From Nocardia nova NBRC 15556 (GTDB lineage: Bacteria > Actinomycetota > Actinomycetes > Mycobacteriales > Mycobacteriaceae), in NCBI RefSeq assembly GCF_001613005.1, contig NZ_BDBN01000006.1, positions 161,763 through 225,762 on the forward strand: a stretch of DNA of 64,000 nt, in the 5' to 3' direction. Below, in pieces: positions 42,101 through 49,133 of this stretch. The notes beneath the pieces were generated by a model. The model saw only the letters and a list, made by a program, of their open reading frames with translations. It ran no database searches and was not told the DNA's origin. A program made the position numbers and the translations under genes. Numbering within the stretch: the stretch's first letter is position 1; the number at the start of each line of letters is the position of its first letter.

Positions 42101-42644
42101 CATCGACGACATCGAGATGACCGTACTGCCCGGTGGGGGGAAAGGTATGGCACGCTTCGAGTCGAAGGTTCGCACCTATCTGCGCAGCCACGAAGACGTC
42201 CTGGCCGTGCAGAAACTTCTGCGCAACAAGCAGATAACCTCGACCGATCTGAGCGAACTCGAACAGATCTTCATCGACAGCGGCTTCGGCACGGCGGAAG
42301 ACATCGAGCATGCCGCCAGCACCTACGGTGGTCTCGGTCTTTTCCTCCGCTCGCTCACGGGTCTGGACTCGACCGCAGCCACTGCCGCGTTCGAGGAGTT
42401 CCAGGCCGGGCGCACATTGAGCGCCAATCAACTGCACTTTCTGAAACTACTCATCACCTACATCACCAAGAACGGTGTGATCGAGGTAGGCGCCCTCTAC
42501 GAACCACCGTTCAACTCGGTGGCGCCGACGGGTCCGGAAGACATCTTCTCCGAAGACGATGTGGACCGAATTGTGGCGGTGGTGAAGAACATTCGCACCA
42601 CGGCCGTACCGGATTCGGTGGAATCGGCGGCGGCGAGCGGATAG
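39144..42644 (+). CDS. hsdR: Type I restriction endonuclease subunit (DEAD-box translocase)
   Basis: A 1166-residue motor-nuclease. An N-terminal DUF4145-like domain (~10-115, FFARRALELAVNWLYQAD) and a coiled segment precede the PD-(D/E)XK site: Asp266 in GRIDYVLW and ExK in VVEAKR. SF2 motifs follow: Walker A MATGTGKTRT near 394-403, DEAH near 493, LTATP and QMIGRGTRL. The C-terminal region is EcoEI-type. GTG 39144 follows GGGGAGGAA. It cleaves unmodified DNA after translocation, together with HsdM and HsdS. The DUF4145-like extension is not found in classical EcoKI. Confidence 0.94.
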   Translation: MAENNHGTDAESNFDFLAAEWPELFAEARRAERSAVGDPRVACFFARRALELAVNWLYQADASLRMPYRDDLSAKLKEPTLVQVAGSVIVTKMDVVRRRGNVAVHRNGDVAVQDSVSTVAELFHVLYWLGRTYARTEEGKPFDGQRFDTSLIPRPLPEDVRRKKQAEIRQMADDFAAQQAELATERRRRKELDDELKLLRAQVKAAKAANATVPDHHDYSEAQTRTQLIDLLLLEAGWALDGPDDREYPVTGMPATGGNSTGKGRIDYVLWDDNGKPLAVVEAKRTSKSVESGKYQASLYADALEQQHGQRPVIFYTNGYETQIWDDTYYPPRPIQGFYTKEQLRLLIRRRAGRRPLTTEPINEAIAGRGYQKQAIERIDEAFEKDRQRAALLVMATGTGKTRTVIALVDQLMRAGWVKRVLFLADRQVLVTQATNAFKQHLPSAPTVNLLTDKDSNARVYVSTYPTMLNLINEVDDANRRPFGPGFFDLVIIDEAHRSVYQKYGAIFEHFDSLLVGLTATPKNEIDRNTYRLFHLEEGVPTDSYDLEQAIADGWLVPPQAKTVPLKFIRSGIRYDELSDEEKEYWEELEWRDDDDIPDQVDAHALNQFLFNHDTIDQMLLVLMENGDKVADGERIGKTIIFARNNRHAELIVQRFRVLYPDLPGDYIEMITHSVSHAQSLIDKFENPDSAPHIAVSVDMLDTGLDVPAVVNLVFAKAVRSNTKYWQMIGRGTRLCPDLYAPNRDKQRFLIFDLCQNVEYFNQDLPVADGRAQPSISEKLFAARADLLRDLDQLQPPGDRPADIPNAEPADRADVRWQLAERLRVEVASMNTQNVEVRKELQYVEKFSERNNWDVVTPEVRVEVGKLAGLPTQFRDDDPSPAAKRFDLLALRLQLAHLTADTGYDGLREKVQETAQALLDPNLNNITAIRQRHEFIEDVAGDAWWEDVTLAMLETMRRRLRGLVKAIPPKGTQNPLYTDFRDQLGDIDDIEMTVLPGGGKGMARFESKVRTYLRSHEDVLAVQKLLRNKQITSTDLSELEQIFIDSGFGTAEDIEHAASTYGGLGLFLRSLTGLDSTAATAAFEEFQAGRTLSANQLHFLKLLITYITKNGVIEVGALYEPPFNSVAPTGPEDIFSEDDVDRIVAVVKNIRTTAVPDSVESAAASG

Positions 42645-42661
42645 GACGGTGTCGTTCCGGC

Positions 42662-43348
42662 TCAGCGTCGGTGACCGGCCTGCCCCGGCGAATCGGAGGC
42701 AGAGGTGATTGCCGTTGCGGCTCTGCCCATTTCATCGAAAAGCTCACGCCGCCAAACTTCCTGCTGGTCCGCTGTCCCGACGTAACCACGCGGCCCGGTG
42801 CTCCGGTGCCAAAAATGTTTGAGGCTCCGCGCTGTCTTGGGATAGGACTGCCGGAAGAAGTTCCACCCCCGTTCGGGGCCGTGGCCGAACACGAATACAG
42901 CCCGCAAGTAGGGGAGGCGTGCAATCACCTGGATGAGAAGATCTACGCCTTCACGCAGCAAGGGATCTCGAACGCTCGCATTGGATTCTCCGAGTCCCTT
43001 CTCGTACCAGGGATACATGTTCCAGCCGAAACAGTCTGTTCGGGCGATCTCAGCATGATCGAGGGCTGCAGCGATACGTTCCGCTGCCGGATCACCGTTC
43101 TCGACCGACAGCATGCCTGAGCCGCCGGGCACGTCCAGTCTCGTCTGCTCGCCGGGCGAGAGGGTCAGCAGCAGCAATCGCGCGGCGGATCCGAACTCCG
43201 GCGAGATATGAGGGACGAACCTGTCCGGCTTCCGAGCCCGCAACTCATCGACGTATTCGTTCAGTTCGCGGATGTGCGGGTCGTAGATCCGCGACCGATG
43301 ATCATCGCGAAAGCCACCGGTCTTCATCCGTTGGTACATCCGAGTCAT
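42662..43348 (-). CDS. Uracil-DNA-glycosylase-like protein
   Basis: A 228-residue protein that I assign to the uracil-DNA-glycosylase-like fold group with moderate confidence. The block SAARLLLLTLSPGEQTR near 55-71 and RTDCFGWNMYPWY (103-115) recall its motif 1 loop, and AVFVFGHGPERGWNFF resembles motif 2 strand-loop. The ATG at 43348 is preceded by GGAGGGGG. It ends 17 bp from the converging hsdR. DNA repair or a defence accessory role is possible; no experiment-based function can be given. Confidence 0.6.
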   Translation of the reverse strand: MTRMYQRMKTGGFRDDHRSRIYDPHIRELNEYVDELRARKPDRFVPHISPEFGSAARLLLLTLSPGEQTRLDVPGGSGMLSVENGDPAAERIAAALDHAEIARTDCFGWNMYPWYEKGLGESNASVRDPLLREGVDLLIQVIARLPYLRAVFVFGHGPERGWNFFRQSYPKTARSLKHFWHRSTGPRGYVGTADQQEVWRRELFDEMGRAATAITSASDSPGQAGHRR

Positions 43349-43479
43349 CCCCCTCCACGTCAGCAAGTCACGCTGCAATGACAATGCCACAGCAGCCTGA
43401 CACTGTCGGAGAGTTTCGGCTGGAGAGAGTAGACCAGGCTGAACGCGAACTCCTGGCGCATCGAACGCGGCCGGCCGAA

Positions 43480-44427
43480 CTAGCAGAGAAGGTGGGCCAC
43501 CGTCACTGCCCGGTGGTGGACGACGAGGTCGAACCATTCGCTCAGGGAGCCGCCCGAGAGGTGGAACGCGCCGTCGTTCTCGGGGTCGTACACGGGGCCG
43601 ATCACGCGGGTCTTCGTCGGCGCGGTGAGCCAGGTTCGCACCGAGTCCGGGCCCGGGGTTCGTAGATCCAGCAGGTAGGTGGCGAGATCGACGCGGCCGA
43701 GTACGGCTTCGGCGAAGTCGGCCGGCGGGGAAGGGAAGGTGTGCGCGGTCGAGCCGTGGTCGAACGTCAGGCCGACGGACAGATAGCCGGAACCGAAATG
43801 CTCTCGAAGATGGCCGCCCGCGCTGCGATGAGTGACCCGCTTCTCGCCGAGGAGCACATTTCGTGCCGCGGCGGCGACCGTATGCGTCGTGCCGCCCCAA
43901 TAGACGACCTTGTGCCCGGTGCGCTCGTGCCAGCGGATCACAGTGTCTGCCAGCATCTTTTCGATATCGCCGAGGTCGCCGTATTCCGCTGTGACCCGGC
44001 GCTCGGGCTCCGGATGGGCGATACGAACCGGATCGTCGGGGTGCTGCCGGTTGTATCGGCGTATCCATCCGACGACCTCGAGTATCTCCTCGGTTCGCCA
44101 GAACGATCGGGCCCCGGCCAGCAGCGCGCGCGGGTCGCCGGCCCCGGTGCGCACGTACTCGTCGAGCGCGGCGCTGGTCGCATCGTCGCCCTCCAGGACG
44201 AGGCTGCGAAATCCCGAGTGTTCCACGAGGAAACGCAGGATCCGATGGGCGGTCACCGACAACTCTTGGGTGTCGCGGGTCGCGGCGCCCAGCGCGACGA
44301 CGCGTGCGGCGCCGGCCGACCGGCGCAGTGGCGCCAGATCGGTGAGTGGATGCTCCGGGGCCGAGGCGGAGAGCGGATGAGCGTGCTGCTCGACCCATGG
44401 CGTCACGGTGTCGATCGAAGTGGTCAT
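43480..44427 (-). CDS. Erythromycin-esterase-family protein with lost catalytic motif
   Basis: A 315-residue protein of the EreA/EreB family fold. The family motif GExxHGxxE is here GAATRDTQE (47-55): the catalytic Glu and His are Ala48 and Arg51, only the final Glu55 stays. The remaining scaffold is typical: HSGFRSLVLEGDDATSAALD, VVYWGGTTHTVAA and YLSVGLTFDHGS. Macrolide-lactone hydrolysis is therefore unlikely; it may bind or act on something else. ATG 44427 is used. A MerR-type dyad lies 14 bp upstream. Confidence 0.78.
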   Translation of the reverse strand: MTTSIDTVTPWVEQHAHPLSASAPEHPLTDLAPLRRSAGAARVVALGAATRDTQELSVTAHRILRFLVEHSGFRSLVLEGDDATSAALDEYVRTGAGDPRALLAGARSFWRTEEILEVVGWIRRYNRQHPDDPVRIAHPEPERRVTAEYGDLGDIEKMLADTVIRWHERTGHKVVYWGGTTHTVAAAARNVLLGEKRVTHRSAGGHLREHFGSGYLSVGLTFDHGSTAHTFPSPPADFAEAVLGRVDLATYLLDLRTPGPDSVRTWLTAPTKTRVIGPVYDPENDGAFHLSGGSLSEWFDLVVHHRAVTVAHLLC

Positions 44428-44441
44428 GCGGCAACTCTGGT

Positions 44442-44461
44442 ACCCCAACTATGGTTGAGGT
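44442..44461 (-). promoter_or_regulatory. MerR/SoxR-type dyad operator
   Basis: On the minus strand ACCTCAAC, CATA, GTTGGGGT: a near-perfect 8-4-8 dyad as used by MerR/SoxR/TipA-type activators, preceded by TTGACC as -35. It sits right before the esterase-like gene. No MerR gene is adjacent; the nearest is at 54303. Confidence 0.5.
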
Positions 44462-44580
44462 CAAGAAGTCTCCTCACAGTCGGCGCATAGGTTCGGCAAA
44501 GAGCCGACCCACCTCCGGGCGCGATCCTCGATGCAACGGCCGCGGCAGACAGCCCGGCGACCGAGGCGGAGGAGAACCGT

Positions 44581-46653
44581 ATGACGATCACAGAGGCGCC
44601 GCGTCGGCAGGCCGGGCCGACCGGATCGCCGCCGCAGCCGGCGCGGTGGGGCGCGTTCCTCTCGGGACCGCCCGACCAGCCGCGATGGGCGCGGCCCGGG
44701 CTGCTGGTGCTGCTGGTCGCGACCGCGTTCCTGTATCTGTGGGGACTGAGCGCCTCCGGGTGGGCCAACGACTTCTATGCCGCCGCGGTACAGGCGGGCA
44801 CGCAGAGTTGGAAGGCGCTGCTGTTCGGATCGCTAGACTCCGGTAACGCCATCACCGTCGACAAGCCGCCCGCCGCGCTGTGGGTGATGGGGCTGTCCGG
44901 GCGGCTGCTCGGATTCGGTTCGTTCTCGCTGCTGTTGCCGCAGGCATTGATGGGTGTGGCGTCGGTCGGGCTGCTGTACGGGGCGGTGCGGCGCTGGAGC
45001 GGTCCGGCGGCCGGGCTGATCGCGGGTGCGGCGCTGGCGTCGACTCCGGTCGCGGCGCTGATGTTCCGGTTCGACAACCCGGACGCCCTGCTGGTGCTGT
45101 TGCTGGTCGCGGCGGCGTATTGCACGGTCCGGGCCACCGAGAAGGGGAGTGGCCGCTGGCTGGCGGCGGCCGGGGTGGCGGTCGGCTTCGGCTTCCTCAC
45201 CAAGATGATGCAGGCGTTCCTGGTGCTGCCGGCACTCGGCCTGGTGTTTCTCGTCGCCGCGCCGATCGCACTGCGCGCCCGGATCCTGAAACTCCTGGGA
45301 GCCGTTGTCGCGCTGGTGATTTCCGGTGGCTGGTTCGTCGCGCTGGTGAGCCTGTGGCCCGCCGATTCGCGGCCCTACATCGGCGGCTCCACGGACAACA
45401 GTCTGCTCGAACTCGCCCTGGGCTACAACGGTCTCGGCCGCGTGATGGGCGGCGAAGGCAACGGCGGCGGCGGTGGTCCCGGTGGGGGCGGCAACACCGG
45501 CTTCGGCGGCAGCACCGGAATCACCCGCCTGTTCGGCGACTCGATGGGCACCGAAATCTCGTGGCTGCTCCCGGCGGCGCTGATCGGGCTGGTGGCCGGC
45601 CTGTGGTTCACCCGGCGCACACCCCGCACCGGACGCATCCGCGCGAGCCTGATCCTGTGGGGCGGGTGGCTTCTGGTCACCGGCGTGGTCTTCAGCTTCA
45701 TGCAGGGCACGATTCACCCCTACTACACCGTGGCCTTGGCGCCGGCGATCGCCGCGCTGGTCGGCATCGCGGTGGTGGAACTGTGGCGCGGACGTGAATT
45801 CGCCTCTGTGCGTGCGGCCTTGGGTCTCATGCTGGCGGCGACCGGGGTGTGGAACTTCGTCCTGCTGGACCGCACGCCCGACTGGTACCCGGCGCTGCGC
45901 TGGATCGTCCTGATCGGCTCGATCGTGGTCGCGGCGGTCCTCGTCGTCGGCGCGCACGCCCTCGGCCGGATGACCGTGATCGTCGCGGCCGCCGCACTGC
46001 TGTTCGGCTTCGCCGGCACGAGCGCCTACGCCCTGGAGACAGCGGCGACCGCGCACAGCGGGTCGATTCCGACCTCCGGCCCCGACACTGGCCGCGGCAT
46101 GGGCGGATTCGGTGGCGGGCCCGGAGGCATGTTTCCGGACGGAAATGCCCCGGGTGCTTCGGTATCCGCGTCCGGCGGCACCGCACCTGATGGGACTGAT
46201 TCGGGCACAACGGATTCGACATCCGGCGTCGCGACGAACGCGCAACCACCGGCGAATGCCGACTCGACCGGCACCCGCGACGGCGGTCCCGGCGGAGGCA
46301 ACTCCGGCAACACCGCCCTGCGGGAACTGCTGAAGAGTGCGAACAACCGCTGGGCGGCGGCCACGGTCGGCTCGCAATCCGCGGGCAGCCTCGAATTGTC
46401 CACCGGCACAGCGATCATGGCGATCGGCGGCTTCACCGGCAGCGACAACTCGCCCACCCTCGCCCAATTCCAGGACTACGTGAAGAACGGCGACATCCAC
46501 TACTTCTTCGCGGGCGCCGGCCCCGGCGGCCGCGGTGGGTCGGGCGGTGGCTCCGGCAGCGCGAGCGAGATCACCAGCTGGGTCGAATCCCACTACACCG
46601 CAATAACAGTGGGCGGAACGACGGTCTACGACCTGACTCAACCCATCGACTGA
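44581..46653 (+). CDS. GT39-type membrane glycosyltransferase (YkcB-like), copy 2
   Basis: A 690-residue paralogue of the 28911-30800 protein. It shares WANDFYAAAVQAGTQSWKAL, DKPPAALW, RFDNPDALLVLL and the C-terminal extracellular FTGSDNSPTLAQFQDY domain. It has a longer Gly/Asp/Thr-rich linker (~505-585). It transfers sugars from lipid-linked donors at the outer membrane face by family inference. A 13-bp terminator follows at once. The two copies enclose the island 30.8-44.4 kb. There is no regulator next to this copy. Confidence 0.86.
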   Translation: MTITEAPRRQAGPTGSPPQPARWGAFLSGPPDQPRWARPGLLVLLVATAFLYLWGLSASGWANDFYAAAVQAGTQSWKALLFGSLDSGNAITVDKPPAALWVMGLSGRLLGFGSFSLLLPQALMGVASVGLLYGAVRRWSGPAAGLIAGAALASTPVAALMFRFDNPDALLVLLLVAAAYCTVRATEKGSGRWLAAAGVAVGFGFLTKMMQAFLVLPALGLVFLVAAPIALRARILKLLGAVVALVISGGWFVALVSLWPADSRPYIGGSTDNSLLELALGYNGLGRVMGGEGNGGGGGPGGGGNTGFGGSTGITRLFGDSMGTEISWLLPAALIGLVAGLWFTRRTPRTGRIRASLILWGGWLLVTGVVFSFMQGTIHPYYTVALAPAIAALVGIAVVELWRGREFASVRAALGLMLAATGVWNFVLLDRTPDWYPALRWIVLIGSIVVAAVLVVGAHALGRMTVIVAAAALLFGFAGTSAYALETAATAHSGSIPTSGPDTGRGMGGFGGGPGGMFPDGNAPGASVSASGGTAPDGTDSGTTDSTSGVATNAQPPANADSTGTRDGGPGGGNSGNTALRELLKSANNRWAAATVGSQSAGSLELSTGTAIMAIGGFTGSDNSPTLAQFQDYVKNGDIHYFFAGAGPGGRGGSGGGSGSASEITSWVESHYTAITVGGTTVYDLTQPID

Positions 46654-46657
46654 CAAC

Positions 46658-46697
46658 CGAATCGGGGCCCGGCGATAGATGGCAGGGCCCCGATTCG
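46658..46697. terminator. Strong hairpin terminator between converging genes
   Basis: CGAATCGGGGCCC (46658-46670) pairs perfectly with GGGCCCCGATTCG (46685-46697) around a 14-base loop, four bases after the GT39 copy 2 stop. It can also serve the converging Uma2 gene. Confidence 0.8.
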
Positions 46698-46745
46698 CGT
46701 GCGGGAGTCCACGGAGTAGCGGCTGCTACGAAAGACCGGCACAGC

Positions 46746-47411
46746 TCATCCGAATTCGAGTTCCGACCAGGGAATGTCGATCGGAAACGGATGGTCTATG
46801 CGAACCGATTCCGAGGCGGTGGGTGACCAGGCGCCCGCCAGGACGTAGTTCGCCTGGTGCAGCACCGATACTCCGGGCGGCAGCGGCCCCACCTGCGAGG
46901 CCAGGACGTACGCGTGCACGTGCGCGATGGCGCTGCGTTGCGTGGCGAGGGTGACCTCCCAATACCAGGGGATCCCCGCCTTGGCATAGCGTGCCTTCTT
47001 CAGTTCCATATCCGCATCCGAATTCGATGGCGACAGCACCTCGCCCACCAACACGACGTCGGGGGAGCGGACATGCTGGTACGGCTGTTCGAGACAGCGG
47101 TGAACCATGAAATCCGGTGTTACGAAGTCGGACTTGCCGGACTTGCCGAAGAACACGTTGGTTTCCGTGCGCACACTCCAGCACTGTTCGGGATCGTCGG
47201 ACATCTGTTTCCGAGCGCAGCGTCGAAGGCCGCTCCACAACAGGTTGGTGAACTCCTGGTGTTCACCGGGGCCGCGACGAAGCCACACCACCCGGCCCTC
47301 CCACAGCTCGATGCGAGCTGCGATGTCTTCGGGCAACTGCTCCAGCTCTTCCCAGGTCATGTACTCGGGAAGATCCGGTCGCGCGACATCCGGGCAGGAC
47401 ATGATGCCCAT
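46746..47411 (-). CDS. Uma2 family endonuclease
   Basis: A 221-residue PD-(D/E)XK-fold protein of the Uma2 family (DUF820). The opening MTWEELEQLPEDIAARIELWEGR is characteristic; the putative active-site residues are Asp in FVTPDFMV and Glu in LVGEVLSPSN, with KKARYAKAGIPWYWEV following. Function is poorly known, and many copies occur in genomes with mobile DNA. The start is ATG 47411 or 47402. It stands alone, converging on GT39 copy 2. Confidence 0.85.
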   Translation of the reverse strand: MGIMSCPDVARPDLPEYMTWEELEQLPEDIAARIELWEGRVVWLRRGPGEHQEFTNLLWSGLRRCARKQMSDDPEQCWSVRTETNVFFGKSGKSDFVTPDFMVHRCLEQPYQHVRSPDVVLVGEVLSPSNSDADMELKKARYAKAGIPWYWEVTLATQRSAIAHVHAYVLASQVGPLPPGVSVLHQANYVLAGAWSPTASESVRIDHPFPIDIPWSELEFG

Positions 47412-47481
47412 CGTAGCGGGCCGAACCGTGCTGTTCAGTGGCTCGACGTGCGGATTCGGAGGGCGGTCGTCCAGCGGGCAG

Positions 47482-47509
47482 GGGCGTGGGCGGTGGTCCG
47501 CCCACGCCC
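47482..47509 (-). terminator. Strong hairpin terminator
   Basis: GGGCGTGGGCGG / CCGCCCACGCCC, a perfect 12-bp stem with the 4-base loop TGGT, 12 bases past the stop of the secreted-protein gene at 47521. Confidence 0.8.
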
Positions 47510-47520
47510 GAGTTCCGTCC

Positions 47521-48228
47521 TCAGTCGCTCTCGCTGTCGTGGGTGTGCTGTTCGTAGGGCTGGTTCATGGTGTGCTGGAACTTGATTGCGGAGGCGATGC
47601 CGACGGGGATGCCGAGGAGCGCGGCGCCGAGGATGGCGCCCATACCGCCCAGGACGCCCGCTCCGGCCAGGCAGCCGGCGATGAGGGTGAGTCCGGCGGC
47701 GTCGAGGACGGGCGCGCCGAACACCGCGCCCGCTACGGCGCCGACTCCGCAGCCGACGGCGAGGCCGATGAGACCACCGGTCATCGTTCCGACGCTGGTA
47801 GCCAGGCCGAATTCGTTGATGGCGGCCTGGATCGCCGCATCGAATCGCTCGGTCTGCGGGTCGCCGTCGATATTCTCCAGGTGCAGTTGCGGCGTCGCCG
47901 CGCGTGCCGCTGCCCGCACCTCGGGTGCGGCGTGGACGGCGGTCAGGGCCTTCGGCTCGGTCGGGAAGGCCGGGACACCGGCAACCGTGGCGCCGGAGGC
48001 GTCGCGCACCTGGAATTGCCCGCCCGCCGCGACCAGCGTGGCCGTCGCGGTCTCGATCACCACGGACTGATCCGCGGTGGAGCTCGTGTACTGCACGCCC
48101 GGCATGATCTCGGTGCTCAGGACGTGATCTGCCGCCGTCGTGGGCGCGGCGGATGCGACAGCCGAACCGGCGCCCAACGCGCTCACCACCGTGATCGCCG
48201 TGACGGTCATGCGGGTGATCTTGTTCAT
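47521..48228 (-). CDS. Secreted hypothetical protein behind a Zur-like box
   Basis: A 235-residue protein with a clear signal peptide (MNKITRMTVTAITVVSALGA, cleavage near ASAAP). The mature part is soluble to ~130, then a Gly/Ala-rich hydrophobic region with two or three segments (GGLIGLAVGCGVGAVAGAVF, IAGCLAGAGVLGGMGAIL). The tail HTMNQPYEQHTHDSESD has three His and several acids, a possible metal-binding end. The promoter has a Zur-like site between -35 and -10. I do not know the family. A zinc-limitation role is inferred from site and tail. Confidence 0.7.
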   Translation of the reverse strand: MNKITRMTVTAITVVSALGAGSAVASAAPTTAADHVLSTEIMPGVQYTSSTADQSVVIETATATLVAAGGQFQVRDASGATVAGVPAFPTEPKALTAVHAAPEVRAAARAATPQLHLENIDGDPQTERFDAAIQAAINEFGLATSVGTMTGGLIGLAVGCGVGAVAGAVFGAPVLDAAGLTLIAGCLAGAGVLGGMGAILGAALLGIPVGIASAIKFQHTMNQPYEQHTHDSESD

Positions 48229-48281
48229 CTGATCTCTGTTCCGTTCTGTGTTCTGCGCAGCGCTCGATGGAGCGGCATCAG

Positions 48282-48310
48282 ACATTAACGGAAATGATTT
48301 CCATTTTCCA
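48282..48310 (-). promoter_or_regulatory. Zur-like operator within a promoter
   Basis: The perfect dyad GGAAATGATTTCC (48290-48302), continued by ATTTTCCA, matches the actinobacterial Zur box TGAAAATGATTTTCA (as I remember it) at 12 of 15 positions. On the minus strand it falls between TGGAAA (-35, 48305-48310) and TAATGT (-10, 48282-48287), 17 bp apart, so binding would block transcription of the secreted-protein gene. Confidence 0.6.
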
Positions 48311-48353
48311 TTCGGCGGCCGAGCCGAGTGGTGTGAAGTGGGTGAGCTCGCAA

Positions 48354-48983
48354 TCAGCTGGAACGGCGGCTCCGTTCGGAAGCGCCGGCGGGCGCGTGCG
48401 TCAGCGCGGGCAGGAGGTAGGTGCGCAGATGATGGGACACCGCGGCGGGATCGTCCGGGTCGAAGGTGTCGCCGGGGACGGTGCCGAGGCTGATGAGGAC
48501 CCGGGCCACCCACTCGGCGACCTCGGCCAGATCGTGGCCGGGGTGCACTTCTCCGCGTTCGGCGGCGCGGTCGATATAGGGCCGCCAGAACGCCGCGAGC
48601 GCGGGGACCAGGGCGGTGACGCCGGCGCCGGCGCAGGCCGCGAACTCCTCGGGTTCGGACGAGCGCAGGCGCATGAGCAGCGCGCCCGGATCGTCGTAGG
48701 CGCCGCGACCGATGCGCACGCCGATGGTGAGCTGTTCGGCGAAGGTGTCGATGCGGTCGAGTTCGGCGCGGGCGTCGTTCCACCAGGTGTCGGTGAGCCG
48801 CACGATCGCGGCGCCGATCAGCGCGGGCTTGTCCGGGAAGTGCCGGTACAGCCAGGCGCGCGAAACCCCCGCCTCCTCTGCCACCTCCATCATCGTGGTG
48901 GCGCGAATTCCCTTGGCGGCCAGCAATTTCTGTGTCGCTTCCAACAGCCGGTCGACCACCGTCGTGGTCGTCGTGTCGCTCAT
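48354..48983 (-). CDS. TetR/AcrR family transcriptional regulator
   Basis: A 209-residue TetR regulator. The helix-turn-helix TMMEVAEEAGVSRAWLYRHF with PDKPALIGAAI lies at ~30-60. It is divergent from the FMO-hydrolase-SDR operon at 49134 with the GTGTCTACTAGTAGACAC palindrome between, so it is the likely repressor of that set and of itself. Start ATG 48983. Ligand unknown. Confidence 0.88.
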   Translation of the reverse strand: MSDTTTTTVVDRLLEATQKLLAAKGIRATTMMEVAEEAGVSRAWLYRHFPDKPALIGAAIVRLTDTWWNDARAELDRIDTFAEQLTIGVRIGRGAYDDPGALLMRLRSSEPEEFAACAGAGVTALVPALAAFWRPYIDRAAERGEVHPGHDLAEVAEWVARVLISLGTVPGDTFDPDDPAAVSHHLRTYLLPALTHAPAGASERSRRSS

Positions 48984-49071
48984 CCGCCGCCCCTTTCGCC
49001 GCACACCCGCACCGGTTCGCTGTCGACCGGTTTCGGGAAAACCCTAGCAATGTGTGGACAGATCTGAGAAT

Positions 49072-49108
49072 GTGTCTACTAGTAGACACTATCGAGAATC
49101 TGTCTACA
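49072..49108. promoter_or_regulatory. TetR-type palindrome in divergent promoter
   Basis: GTGTCTACTAGTAGACAC (49072-49089) is a perfect 18-bp palindrome; a further half-site TGTCTACA lies at 49101-49108. Both are in the gap between tetR (48983) and the FMO gene (49134). Confidence 0.7.
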
Positions 49109-49133
49109 CGCCCATGGCGTGAAAGGAGTGGTG

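Noticed and set aside
30800..44580. Direct-repeat attachment sites flanking the island
   Set aside because: I compared the sequence at both ends and found no matching repeat, integrase or tRNA target.
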